A stretch of DNA of 64,000 nucleotides from Trichosphaerium sp. ATCC 40318 (lineage: Eukaryota > Discosea > Flabellinia > Trichosidae). Position 1 is the stretch's first letter. Every line of letters starts with the position of its first letter. The stretch is from the NCBI GenBank assembly GCA_038496445.1, contig JALMLS010000356.1, forward strand, positions 62,001 through 126,000. Direction: 5' to 3'. Made by a program: the position numbers and the translations under genes. Under the pieces are notes generated by a model. The model searched no databases. It was not told where the DNA came from and was given only the letters and a program-made list of their open reading frames with translations. Shown here in pieces: positions 1 through 12,206 of the stretch.

Positions 1-423
1 CAATGTCGTGTTTTAGTTCAAGCTAGCGTTTTTACTTAACCAGATCAGTACAATGGTGAAAGTGTTTTTTTGATATCGTTTTTTTTTTTGCCTTCGGCTA
101 ATAGGTTGATGCGTGGTTTTGTATAAAAATACATGATTCAGTGCCATACTTTACGCAAAGTTTATGGTAATGCAACTTTGACGAATTTTGTTTTTTTTTT
201 TTATCATAAACAGTCTGTTCACTGAAAAAATTGAAGGAAAGACTTTCTGTGATTTTCTAAAACTCCGAAGTATAGATAGTACAATATCTGTTACCAAAAT
301 CCATCTAACGTTGTCAGCATCCTGAGAAAAAGTCCAAAAATTTTTACACCAGAAAATGTGTACCGTTAGTCAGTTAAAGTCAGTTTTTAATAGAAGATTT
401 TTGATCATTAAAAACAAACTAAG
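1..423. other. Upstream region of the C2/glycine-rich gene
   Basis: No open frame that I can support. The stretch holds several long T runs (near 64-90 and 187-202) and presumably contains the 5' UTR and promoter of the gene that starts at 424. Confidence 0.4.
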
Positions 424-3400
424 ATGAGTGAAAACACATCTCCTCAAGGAGTAACCAATAACAATGCGTGTATTGTACGTATAGTAAAAGCAAAAGGCTT
501 AGATGCCAAGAAAAAGTATGCCGTAAAAGTAGAATGTGGGTCATCTTCTACTTCATCAAAGTTCAGTACAGGCGTACGTCCAACAGTCCTTCAACCTTTC
601 AGTCTTTTTTTCAAACCTGATTGTCCTTGTGAGTATCTGATTAACTTCGTTTTTAGCCAGACCCATTATGGGGTGAGACATATTGTTTTCAAGGCACACC
701 TAAAATTGTAAAAGTTACCGTAAAAGTACGTGGAAAAAAAAAATAAGCGAAAAAAAGAATCACAATTTGCTTTCTGCTAAACTTCTTGTAGTCCAAGAAG
801 ACTATCAGCTCATCTAAGTATTCCGAGACAAAGATAGATTTATCAAAGATAACACCCAATGTTGTTGAGCGTAAATGGTACGTGACACAACATTTTTTTG
901 ACTTGCTCAAAACCCGCTTTCTTTTTTTTTCACGTGCTTGACCACGTGGTTTTTAACGTAATTTCTTGGTTACTTTGAGAAATAACGAACTGTGTTAGGT
1001 ACGATATTGGGAAAGGAGCACAAATGCTTGTATCAGTGCGCCATGTTGATCCTAGCTCAAATAAAGCGAGCGTACGTTTCATACACGTGTATCTTTATTA
1101 ATCTTGTTTTTAGGCTGATTCGTTGCCTTCTTTATTGTACATGCTCGTCAATAACGCGTCTTTTACATCGCCTACAGATAAAAGTACGTAGAAAGTTGTA
1201 TTTGATTTTTCCAAAAAACTGCACGTGCGCAAAACAGAAAAGCCACAAAATTTTTTGTTTGTAGCCATCTTTTCTTTATACTTACACGTTTCCCTAGAAT
1301 ACTATGCAAAATGGCATTTATCCACAGATCACAAAAACACTATCATGAAAACAACTAATGAATCAGGAGCCCAGTACGTTTGATTACAACAAAAAAACCA
1401 ACTAAAAGAACATCAACGGGTCTTGGCGGTAATAAGTTTTTCCGATACTTATTTTTTCTTCCTACAGAGCCAAAGGAAGCACAAGCTATGTATGGAACGA
1501 TCAATCTTCAGCATTAGTAAAAAATACAGCATGTTCTGCTGTTGTGGAGGTATATACAAAGAGGACACTACAAGGAGATCAAAAAGTAGGCGAAATCGAA
1601 ATACCCGTAGATCAAATAAAAGGTAAGTCTTTTTTCTTTTTAGTTCTTTCGACTTTTCAACTTACACTCTACTTTAGTTGATGTAGCTACGCCATATGTA
1701 ATTGATATGGATTCCAGACCTAAGATTTCGGGTAAAGTAGACTGCTTGGTTCAATTAGTACCATCTCCACCGCCACCAGTTGCCAGTGATCTCAAGGCAT
1801 GTTTTAGTTTTCTTATGATTCTTGATTTTTAACTCGATACATAGAAGACAGCAGTAGCTGTTTCAGAAACGTTCACTAAGGTATTAAACCAATTCATAAA
1901 AACTAAGAGAGTACCTTGGCATGCTCTTAATAATCATTCTGATATTCCTGGACCAGGTACGCATAAACAAAAATCACTTTGAATGTCAAAGTTAACTTAC
2001 AGTTTAGGCATGAACGCAAAGTACAACAACCTTGTTCAAAACAGTTGCTTTGGAGTACCAAGCGTAAAAACACTCATATCAGGATCAGCTAGCATTGCAA
2101 GCGATATTAGTGTTGTTGTCGAAGAGCAACAAGCTCTTCATGTAAACTACGCCGGAGGAAACGGAAAATCCGGATCTGCAGGAAAAAAAGGTTTGTTTAC
2201 TACCCTGATGCTCTTTGTTTTGCTAAAATAATGATCAGGTGATGATGGTATGCCTGGTAAAGATGGTGCAGCTGGTAAGCCACCTACTTTATATTCTCAG
2301 CCAGGAACAAGTGGAGGTAAGGCAAACCGTGTTAAATCTTACGCTTGTGTAAAGCAAAATTATTTATTTCTTTTTTAAGGTCACGGACTCGCAGGCTGTA
2401 ATGGTCATGATGGTGGTAGAGGCCAAAATGGAGTTTCAGGGAAAAACGGCACAATTTTAAAAATTGATTTGTCAGCGACTGTAAGTTGTTTATATGCTTA
2501 TACACGTGATCAAAGAGCTTATTCTTATTTTTTTAGCATGTTTCCGAAAACGGAAGTGTTGGCATGAATATTGGCGGAAACTACACCGCCTCTCTTGAAG
2601 TACCTGCATGCGATAAAGTAGATTCCGTTATTTTACTTGATACACATGGCGGTAACGGCGGAAATGGGGTACTGTATAAAACAAAGTAGTGATGTTTCTA
2701 ACTATTTGTTAACAGGGCACTGGAGGCCAAGGTGGCAAAGGTGGCGCTGGTGGTAAAGGCGGAAGAGGTGGTGAAGGTGGTGAAGGGAATGGTAAAAAAA
2801 ATCCTGACGGAGGTAGAGGTGGCCCAGGCGGAAAGTAAGTTGTTATTTGTTGATGGATAAAAAAACAAACGTTTGCTAATGTTAAATAGTGGAGGCCAAG
2901 GAGCCAATGGTGGTAATGGTGGAGACGGTGGAAACGCTGGTAATGGGGGAAGTGCAGGATCGATTTCAGTTTCTGCAGTTGATGCCCGTTTGTTGATGTT
3001 ATTGAGAACAAATACAGCTGCCGGTACAGCAGGTTCACCTGGTTCACGTGGTCTTTTTGGCCACATGGGAATAGGAGGGTAAGTCACGCTTGTGATAGGG
3101 CTTACTGGTCTAACTTTATCTTTGTAGTTCAGGAGGTTATGGCGGACCTGGTGGTAAACCAGGGACATGGGACGAATGTAAGTATTGAGAAGTTTCACTG
3201 TAAACGTAACCCTCTAACTCGTTGAATAGACAGAGAAGGATTTACCCAACCTTTTAAAGTGAGCGGAAGAGCAGGAGACACAGGCGAAAGTGGTAGTAAT
3301 GGAAAATCTGGGACAATGGGTAAAGCAGGAAACAAGTACGTCCAGTATCCTTTTGGGAGTTAAGAAACAACAATAAATTAACCTCCTTTTTTAGTGGATC

Positions 3401-6393
3401 AAAAGGAAGAAATGGACAAAACGCAACCACCACATTTGCTGTTCTTAGTCCAAACGTACGTTACAATACACTTAATAAATCACTGTTCTAAGACTTGATT
3501 TAGGGTAGAGTATTGGAACAAAGTCAGACTTTGTATCGTCCTCAATTTGACAGCATGGAAATAATTGATGCTTTTGGTGATGGAATTTTTGAACCAAAAC
3601 GAGAAGTTATTATTAAAAATATCACTTTATTGAATGTTGGCGGATTGACACTTCCTGATGGTGTTAAGGTATTTGCTACAAATATAAAGGGTATACAAAC
3701 AACCAAAGATGTTGTCACTTTCCCTTCTATAAAGGCTGGTGGTCAAGCGAAGCGCTTCGACCAAGTTTTGAAAGTAAGAATCGCAGATCATGCTTCACCT
3801 TCAAAACCAGGTCCTTTGGTTGAGAAGGCTCAATTGCTTCTTAACCCAGAGCTTATCAGAAGATCATTCGAGGTACCTTAGATATACTATTATTAGTTGT
3901 ACTTACGTAATCCTTGCAGGGAGCTTCAAGAGTAGTCAACTTTGTGGTTCAATATCCAATACGTATTGGAAACTTCAAGGTATTTTTTATCTCAGTGGCT
4001 GTTTCCTGGTTTTGTATTGACTCTTTGTTATTAGGCAACGAGGAGTTTGTTCCGTGGTGATAGTGGATCTGTATCGTTGGATGTTAAAAACATTTCATTG
4101 AAGCCATACGGAACAGGAGATGCGACTATTGTAGTAACTTTGAGATTCACTTCGGTATGAACTTTTTTTCTGTTTAAGTTTACAACAACTTAACAAATCT
4201 GTTTAGGACGTCATAGTTGACCACAAAGACGTTGTTCAAGATTCATCAACAAATACTCAAACTCTCACTTTCACTATTCCTCAAATCAACGCTGGAAAAT
4301 CAGTTTCTATCCCAGACACAAAGTTTACAATGAAGAAGGATGTCCTTCACTTCAAACAGTACGCCTTCTTTGTTTTAGCTCAATTTGAATTGAAATTAAC
4401 GCTATCATTTTAGGACACCTGTCAGAGCAGAGTTACACTTCCGAAAGAGGTCAATAGAGTACCAAGATAGACCATGCAGATGTGCACCAAGATGGGAAGA
4501 GTATCCGCAAGTCAAAGACTTTGATGCTATAATCTTATCAGACAAGGACTTCGTTGATACTACTTATGTAGCATGGCTCAAGATCCTCACAGGTATTGCC
4601 TTCACCGCCTTTAATGATTATTAAACATTGTACTTATTACTATGCTATCATAGGTATGGGATTGAATACACGTGTATGGGATGTAGATATGTATAACGGA
4701 GCAACATATGATAGACAAACTCAAGCACCTTTCAAAACAAAACCACCTCATTGGACTACTTTGGAAAAAGAAAGTATTCGACCTTTAGTCATTTACGCAT
4801 GTCGTGATTATGTTGACTCAAAGGGAAAAGCTGTCTCTGGATTTACTTGGGAGTACGTGATTAATCATCATTGTATCGAGCTAATTGTTTGTAAAGTGAC
4901 TTTGTACGTCATTTCCATCATGAGAAAAAATCAGAAAGTCCATTTTTGGATATCGCTATGAGTTCTGTGAACGATTCTGGATTTGTCATGTGTAATACCA
5001 TGCAAAACAGACTCATCCAGGGATTTACTAGTGCTAAAGCATCCATTGAGGAAGATTTCACGGTATGTCTACAACAACAAAGAGTCTTGGGGTCTGTTTT
5101 GTTTTCTTATTTTTTTATTTAGAAGCAGTACTTTTCAGAGAAGAGTTTGTTCAAAGGAAAGAGAACAGAAAAGACTGCTACAAAGAAAGCCAAAGGATTT
5201 TTGAAGAAAAAGCTCAAGGAATCTCCACCAATTGTATATGGTATATCTTCTATGAACATAGATATTGAGAAAGTTAAAGGCGGAAGGTACAAGATATTTC
5301 TATTTTTTTCGTATTTTATTCTTATTATTTTTTGTAGTGAGTATGGCGAACTCAAACTCGCAAAATTACCTTTTACTTCATTTGTGCCTATGCTTGTAAC
5401 TCCACATACAAACAATCTCAATCCAGGATCACACAGTACGCCATAGTTATTAAAAGAATTGTACTTATATTTTTTAGATGCCAATTTAGCATCAGGCCTT
5501 GCATCCAAGGAAATTTATGCAGACTCTAACTTTGTCAAAATGTTCTTTACAGCGTTTGCTGCGTTATCTATGAAACAGAAACTCTTGACTATGGTCTACT
5601 ACGATCAAAAAGCCTTAGAATCAAGCGACTGGGTACACAAACAAAAAACTGACTGTTTTCTTACCTTTTTTCCTCAAGGTCATTGATTTTGGAGAATACA
5701 AAGGCTCAATGGTCGATCTCTTTGCATTGAGTATGTACTGTGATATAAGCATTGGTAAACAACACTATGCTGGAATAGAAGATCCTTTGATACGCATGAA
5801 AGCGATCATCATGACAAACTTGGGATGGTTCAAAACAAAATCAGTTACACTTGCCGTGTTTTACGCATTGAAAAAGTACGTGATTACACGTGACCTTACC
5901 AACTTATCACATGATACTAACTTTTTATTTAAGGTTATCTAGCAGTAAGAGTGTAGCCGCTAAAACCAAGAAATCGCTCTACGCAGCATTAGCTGGAACA
6001 CCTCAAGAAAAAAAGGCAGTTCAAAGCGAAGTTGAACGTCTTATCAGTAGTCACGGCAAAAAACGATCTAAGGATGCTGTGAAAAAACTTGTAAAGCTTG
6101 TTTATGGTAGCTGGTGGTGTCATGAGCTCTTTGAGCTTGAGAATGATGTGACAGAGGTAGCACAAGAAGCTGGTGCTGAGAGGAAAGCCACCGGGTTTTT
6201 AAAGAAATCACACAGCGACACTGAGCTAGATGCTTTGAGCACAGGTCCAGGTTTGAACGATGAAAAGGACGCCAAAAAGAGAAGAAGGGTTTCTATATCT
6301 GCTGGTAAAACAAGGTTATCAAAGCTAGGTTCCAAAGTTCCAAAAAAGATGCCAAAGAAGCTTCCAAAAAAGTTTAGTAAAAAATTCTTCTAA
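424..6393 (+). CDS. Large multi-exon C2 / glycine-rich protein with basic tail
   Basis: I can join about 31 short exons in frame into a protein of roughly 1,500 residues. First exons: 424-573, 657-725, 792-877, 999-1071, 1114-1183, 1298-1373, 1468-1622. The N-terminus reads as a C2-type beta sandwich: CIVRIVKAKGLDAKKKYAVK, then PDPLWGETYCF (the usual NPxWNE-like turn), then KWYDIGKGAQMLVSVRHV. A second C2-like unit ends near 1800. Then follows a Gly-X-Y/GGX region (about 2140-3440), a beta-rich region with no family I recognise (3500-4400), a conserved globular part (4450-5900), and a Lys-rich end whose last ~25 residues carry the motif KKMPKKLPKKFSKKFF. No signal peptide, so probably cytosolic; C2 modules suggest membrane or phospholipid contact (family knowledge). 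One intron near 1798 has a GC donor. Poly(A)-like AATAAA lies just after the stop. Function unknown. Confidence 0.8.
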
Positions 6394-6985
6394 AATGAAA
6401 AAACCTAAGCACGTGTAAATAAAATAAAAACCCTGATTCATTAAAATTAACTTCAGTTCATCTCATCTCATCACCATATAATACAGCATCTTTAAACAAA
6501 GGATGCGTAACTAATGGTAGTCGGTGATAATCGTGAATTCTAGAAACAAAAGGACATAATGCAGTCAGTTACTTCTCTTTTCAAATAACTCATAACATTA
6601 GAAAACGATAGTCCAGTTTTACAAATCCTTTACCTACGAATACGTACTTATCACTCCCTCAATCTTCTAATACAAGGTGGTCGCTTTATAAGTTCAAGAA
6701 CCTAGAGGCGTAACAACGGCTAGAGCCTATTACGTAATGACTTAACAATGTACTCGGAACAGTTTTTGGTTTTTAGGTTGTTTTTATTGTCTGTGACTTT
6801 GAATAAAACAAGGGTCTCAGGCTTCGTGACCAAGCGGTCAAGCCAAGAGATAGGTTCCTCCATTCAAGTGTGTTGTTGTTTGTAGGAGCCATTGACGATA
6901 GGGATCTAACTTAATGACTAAGATGTACTATATTCTCAAAATTAGCTTTATTTTGTAGCTCACTAGCGGCTAATATACATTGCTG
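6394..6985. other. Intergenic region between convergent genes
   Basis: This is the 3' flank shared by the convergent C2/glycine-rich gene (AATAAA at ~6418) and the minus-strand GTPase gene. A box-A-like stretch near 6826-6860 has no matching T-arm, so I do not call a tRNA. Nothing else seen. Confidence 0.4.
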
Positions 6986-8086
6986 CTAAGTGCCAGGATT
7001 TTTATTTTTTTTGGCAAGGTAAAACGCACTGCCATCAAACCTTGCCCTTAATGCAGTTTCTTTCTGGTACTCACACTTTTCTTCACCATCGTATGTGGAT
7101 AGAAGTAAAGACGATATTTGAAAAAAAGCTTCATCTACTAAATAAAAACGTTCAAGTTAGTACCTAATGATTATATTGGTAAAAATATCGAACCATTTGT
7201 TGGGGTTTTTGATGATGTCTCTAGGTACTGTAAGTTGTTTTTGTCACAGAATTCCTACATGACAGGTTTAGTGTATATCTATAGTATGTATATATGCCTT
7301 ACCTTGACTGTTTCAGAGTCTACTTTGCAATCACTTACAAGATCACTTTTGGCTCCAACTAGAATTTTTTGAATATCAAGCATTTCAATTGTCCATAGCC
7401 AGTGACTCACGTTTTCAAAGCTGTTTTTGTTTGTAGTGTCATATATAATTATAACACCGTTTTTACCTCGATAAGGATTCTTACGCCTGTTTCTCATTCT
7501 ATCTTGGGGTACATTAAACTAAAGAAACACTTTTGTTCCGAAAAAAAGCTCCTTACAGTAATCCCAAACTCGCAGCTGAATAAGTACCCCATCAACTTTG
7601 ACAACTCTTGAACCCACCTTAAAAAAGAGCATATAAATCACGTGCCAAACTCAAATGATAAAGAGAATTTACATATTCAGGGTAAACATTATTTGATGCC
7701 GCTTCAGAAAACGTGTCATCAACAAATCTATTTATAAACTTTGATTTTCCAACGCCAGGGTCTCCAACAACACAAATGCTGAAATAATAATTCCTATTGA
7801 CGTTATAGGTTTGATAAATACAACATTGCCGTTTACGCTCTGTAATTGATACTACATGTCGATATTTGAGGAGTTGAAGCGTCTACAAAGAGTTTAGCTT
7901 TATTTACATAAAGTCGTTACCTCTGGTTGTTTCATGTGTACTGCAGCAGCATCCCATTGCTTTTTTCTATCTCTACAATAATGCTTCAGGCCTGCTAAGG
8001 ATCCTTGATTGATAGAAATAAGAAGTTAAGGAAAAGTCAACACAATTAAAAATTCCAAGTAAAAACTGCGAAGGAACACTTAACAT
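6986..8086 (-). CDS. Divergent Ras/Rab-like small GTPase
   Basis: The minus strand reads through about seven exons. In order: LAGLKHYCRDRKKQWDAAA; KRICVVGDPGVGKSKFINRF (P-loop GDPGVGKS, ~7740-7790); VVKVDGVLIQLRVWDYY; GVIIIYDTTNKNSFENVSHW; ILVGAKSDL (G4, with AKSD instead of NKxD); YLETSSKTPTN (G5, ETSSK); and NVDEAFFQISSLL to a TAG at 6986. The first ATG I can splice is at 8086 (M-L-R, then the exon from ~8007), which is tentative. One intron near 7825 would use a GC donor. Oddities: the DTAGQE switch II is replaced by DYYRMR, so the catalytic Gln is missing; the G4 Asn is lost; and the C-terminus ...KKNKNPGT has no prenylation Cys. A Ras-superfamily protein, possibly GTPase-deficient; its cellular role cannot be read from sequence. 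Confidence 0.72.
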
Positions 8087-8129
8087 GTCCATAGTTACAT
8101 CCAAACGCACTGTACATTTGTTTTTTTAA

Positions 8130-9150
8130 ATGAATGTTTGAATAAACTCTAACAAACACCTTGTAGATAACAGCCACAACATGCATAAATTATCATCTAG
8201 TACACCTTCCAGTTGAGCTACAGCTTGATATAATCGACATGGACTTTGAAGCGTATTTAAAATGGCCTCTACTATCGAAACAGGCTGCTTTGAACACGAG
8301 ATTTGATGCAGACCTGAATAAACATGGTAAATGGGTAAAAAAGAAAAGAACCAAAGATGTCCACAATAGACTTCATCAAACAATAACTAAAAAGAAAGGG
8401 TATTGGATAAATGGTACACGTGATGGTGAGTATAAATGTTGGCATGATAATGGGAATCTAGAAAAGCAGTGTTACTATATAAATGGTAATCTAGATGGAG
8501 AATACAAACGTTGGCATGATACTGGTCAGTTGTGGGAGAAGTGCCAATATGTTAATGGTAAACAAGAAGGAGAATACAGTCTTTGGTATACGTCCGGTAA
8601 GATGTTTAAACATGGCGTGTATGCCAACGATAAGCTGAACGGAGATGCTAAGTATTGGTATTCATCCGGCCAATTGAAAAAACACTTTTGTTTTGTCAAT
8701 GGTAAGCTTGACGGAGAGCAAAAGGAGTGGTATAGAAACGGTCAATGCAAGACTGCTCGTTTTTATGTAAATGATATACAGCATGGGGAGCATAAAGAAT
8801 GGTATGAACATGTTGGCTCAATGTTATGTCATGGTTATTATACCAATGGTGAACCTAATGGTGAGTTCAAATGGTGGTATGATAATGGTGTATTGGGAAC
8901 ACATAGTCAATATGTTAATGGTAAACTTGAAGGAGTTAGAAAGATCTATCACTATAGTGGTCAACTAAAAGCCAATTGTCAGTATGTAAATGATAACCGA
9001 GAAGGTACTTACAAAGAATGGTATAGTAATGGGAAATTGAGGACAAGGTGTAATTATCTTGGAGGAAAACTTGATGGAGAATTATTGACATGGCATATAA
9101 ATGGTGAGTTGGAGAGCTACTTGATATATGAAAACGGTTTCAAAGTCTAA
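8130..9150 (+). CDS. F-box-like / YwqK (MORN-like) repeat protein
   Basis: A continuous frame from 8239 to 9150 encodes 303 residues, but the true start is probably earlier. In-frame codons from 8167 give HLPVELQLDIIDMDFEAYLK, the same F-box-like LPVELQLDIID found in the paralogue at 19853-20695. ATG-AAT at 8130 followed by a 31-nt intron (8136-8166, GT...TAG) restores a start. After the N-terminal LSKQAALNTRFDADLNKHGK come about 11 repeats of ~23 residues of the type YVNGKxEGEYKxWYxNGQLK, matching the YwqK antitoxin-like / MORN-variant family common in bacteria and giant viruses. An F-box plus repeats suggests a ubiquitin-ligase substrate adaptor; this is inference. Nearly intronless, unlike its neighbours. 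Confidence 0.78.
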
Positions 9151-9344
9151 CATGCCTGCACCTTTCACAGACAACACGCTTTTGAAAGAATTTAAAATGT
9201 TGGCACATGACACGTTTTGAATGTAATACGAAAGTTTTGCACTTTTGTGACTTGAAGACTTACCAAGCAAATGCACAACCTTGTAAACGCTTAAATAAAA
9301 TCACGTGGACAAAAATAACTATCTGCAACGCTTCTTAGTTTATT

Positions 9345-10618
9345 TTAAGAAGTACAACCGCAATCTCCGTTGTTTGGGATCGTAACAACATCAGTAGAGC
9401 CATCACCATCAATTGTGGCTTCACCATCATAGCAAAACTGAAAAGTGTTGTAAACATAAAACTTTGTAAATGTCCATGCGTCATTACTGAAATTCTTAAC
9501 TTCAAGACCATACAGAGTTCTCAATGGGTCCTTCATAGGACCTTTCATAAAAAAGTGATCAACAGCACCCCTTTTGAAGTCGTCAATAAGCTTGTTGTCA
9601 ATGTTGCTGCTCCAAGCTGATCTTGTGCCATCCGTATAAACATATCTATATCCGATATGTCCGTTTGTTCCAGAATGGGTCCCTGTCTTTGTTGTAGTCA
9701 TAATAAATGTATCAACAGTATCCGTGTTAGGTGGGATAAAGACTCCTAAAGACATACTTAGGAAAATATGGTACATTGAAAAAGTAAGAAAAAAACAGGT
9801 TTGTGAATTTTTGAGTGTACTTTTTGTGTCGGGTTTTTCTTTTTTCTTTGGAGTCGTAGTTGCTGTTTGAGGGTTCTCATTTTCGTTGATTGTAGAGCCG
9901 TGTGTTTTTTTAATTGCATCAAGTTCTTTTGTAAGATGGTCTACTTGGTACTGCAGCTGCATCACCTTATCCGATAGTTTACTTGACTTCAATGCTTTCA
10001 AAGTCACACGAAAGAAAGCCCTCTTACAGAAAACTTCAATTTGGTCTGTCCGCTTCACCTTTACTTCAAACGTGTTTAGGATCTCAGACATAACATCTAT
10101 TTGATCTCTTTCAACCTTAAGCAGCACGTGTTGTGAATATTTGTAAGTCTGTTTTTAGTAGGGTACCTTTTTGTGTCCAACGTATTTTGCTTTTCTTTCA
10201 ATGTTAGTTACCATGAAGTAAACTTTTGTTGTGTCATCACGAACACCTACTTTTAATCCCCACTTTCCGCAACTAGAAACGTGCGTTTGGGTGTACGATG
10301 CCGTTTCAATTAGATCACTATTAAGAGTGTTAGAATCAGAATGACATAACTGATACGAAAATATTGACACGTCGTGCCAAAAGCTTTCAACAATAAAACA
10401 ATACGCCACAAAAACACGTGCTGAGAAACGTTTTGGCAACAAGAAAATACTTTTTTACTAAGACGTTTACTAAAAAATATCGTTATAACGTACGGTATGT
10501 ACTTAAGGGCCGAAAGGTCTTTGCTGTCCCCAAAATTAAAAGTTATAAAGCCTCTACAAAATAAAACAGCAAGAACCCCAACTGCCAGAGATAAAACACA
10601 ATCTTTAATCAACGGCAT
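9345..10618 (-). CDS. PLAT-like domain protein with N-terminal hydrophobic segment
   Basis: The minus-strand exons join as follows. The start region MPLIKDCVLSLAVGVLAVLF (10618) is a signal peptide or anchor. An exon with SCGKWGLKVGVRDDTTKVYF follows (10155-10330), then a helical exon (VERDQIDVMSEILNTFEVKV..., with a coiled-coil LQYQVDHLTKELDAI), then a last exon (9345-9740) with TDTVDTFIMTTTKTGTHSGT, DDFKRGAVDHFF, LYGLEVKNFSNDAWTFTKFY. The last exon has the rhythm of a PLAT/LH2 beta-sandwich (xxTG...GT, F.xG..D.F, L..L.V.N....W). Introns: donor GTACAC with TTTAG near 9745, and donor GTACCC with TTAAG near 10100. The join between the first two exons (a ~165-nt intron) is the least certain. 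Ends in Cys-containing GDCGCTS. Function unknown; a secreted or membrane-bound lipid/protein-binding protein is possible. Confidence 0.55.
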
Positions 10619-12206
10619 GGAACTAATTTAACAGCCTCTTCGTTTGGGCGCTAGTTTTGTTAAACGGAAAACGTGGAGAGTGTCACTTAACAAAGGTCAT
10701 GTGACTTAGTGTTGTGAAATACTATGGATAGCCCACAAGTGTTTCAGGCGTAAAACTTGATTGAAAGTATATCACGTGACACAAATACGTGACTTACGAA
10801 ATTTCAAGTTTCGTTTCACAATATTTTGTAACAAAGAGGTTACCTTACCTGTGATTTTGATCTACAATTGTCCTGTTCCAAGGAACGGTTTTATTTGGTG
10901 CCAATTACTCTCTTGGCTATTGCCGTAAAGCAGGGTGTCAGGTATGCAGTCATTATTGTACGTTGAATTCGTTGATAATTCTTGTTGTACTTGAAGTTAC
11001 ATTCAAAGCTTTAGTAGCTTCTGTAGCTTCATGAAGTTGGCTATAATACAATTATATGACAACCTAATGAAGATATGTGTGGGAAAGTGAGTGAGAAGAA
11101 TCCAATGGTTTCTACTAGGTCATAATCTACACCTAACAAGTTGTATACTTGAAGGAGGTTGTCCATGTGCCAGCAATAAGGAATAAATGAAGTTAACTGT
11201 ATCGCACATCTTTAAATGCTTGAAGAAGTAACAGGCATTTTTATACTCTCCTTGTTGCTCACCAGCAACATAATGAACAGCGTTGTCAAACCAAGTATCA
11301 TACCATGATAGTCATTAATATTCCAGCGCTAGTGTTCGCTTATTGCATCGTCTACCACAGTTTTTCTTGCCTGATATGTGGTCATACTATACTTTGAAGT
11401 GAGTCAACAGTTGAAACTCATAGGCCATATCTCGTGTAGTCCTAGTGTACCCCTCGTGTAGTTTCGCGTTTCGTGGTTATGTGAAATCGGGATTACATTG
11501 GACAAACTCTTGAAAAACTCACCTACACCTTTTCACTCAAAAAATTATTGTCACTTTACAATGAACAACTTTTCTACGCTAAACCACAAGTATCCCGCTA
11601 TAGATGTAATTAAGCGAGTGTATCTAAATAGTAACCACATCCATGTTGTGACTTGGTTTCTCAGTGCTAGTGTTAAGCAAACTATAAATAAATTGATTGC
11701 TTGTTTGGCATTTTCTTTTTTGTTGTTTTAGAGCCTATCAACCCATTGAGCCACAAGTGATGCAGTGATAAAACGATTAAGCAAGTGAATGACACGTGTA
11801 AATGCAGATACGTATGTTATCGCAATTATTTGCAGCCTTTGTACTAAATATTGTCTGTATCATTCAAGTTTGCAAACCGTCATGTCTGGCAATCTTGACT
11901 TTTTCAGGTATGTTGATGATCAAAATCTCTTGTCATATTAGTTCCATCAGGAGTACCAGCAACGAAGCTATTAACTAATAATAGGGATATGACTACCTTG
12001 CAGATATGGTACCAGTGGTTGGAGATCACGTACTTTAAGCGGTCGACTTTATGCAAATATCACAGCTCTACTACAACGGAACGTAATGCCGACTTTGTGG
12101 TATTTCATCTATGAAGTTTTGTGATGGATATTGTTTACCAGGTATAGCGAAGCGTTGTCAAAGATAACTTAACTGGACTTAAGTATCAAGGCAATAACCC
12201 GACATT
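10619..12206. other. Largely gene-free region with one coding-like fragment
   Basis: Apart from the fragment at 11120-11305 (listed separately) I see no supportable gene. A plus-strand open frame at 11498-11731 is not family-like and is probably chance. CACGTG palindromes occur near 10775 and 11792. Confidence 0.35.
11120..11305 (-). pseudogene. Orphan coding-like fragment, possible YwqK-family or other relic
   Basis: The minus strand carries a 61-codon open segment reading WYDTWFDNAVHYVAGEQQGE and onward (YKNACYFFKHLKMCD, LLLAHGQPPSSIQLV). The part DNAVHYVAGEQQGEYK resembles a YwqK repeat (YVNGKQEGEYK), but the following residues do not keep the repeat. There is an in-frame stop just upstream and no acceptor that would start an exon. 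It is either a decayed repeat-gene fragment or an exon of a gene I cannot assemble. Confidence 0.3.

Noticed and set aside
689-910. Minus-strand frames overlapping the first gene (also 2698-3198, 28563-29132, 29139-29564)
   Set aside because: Antisense shadows of the C2/glycine-rich gene or of repeat coding sequence; low-complexity translations.
6826-6870. tRNA-Ser/Leu-like box A (TGACCAAGCGGTCAAG)
   Set aside because: No box B and no acceptor or anticodon stem pairing found.
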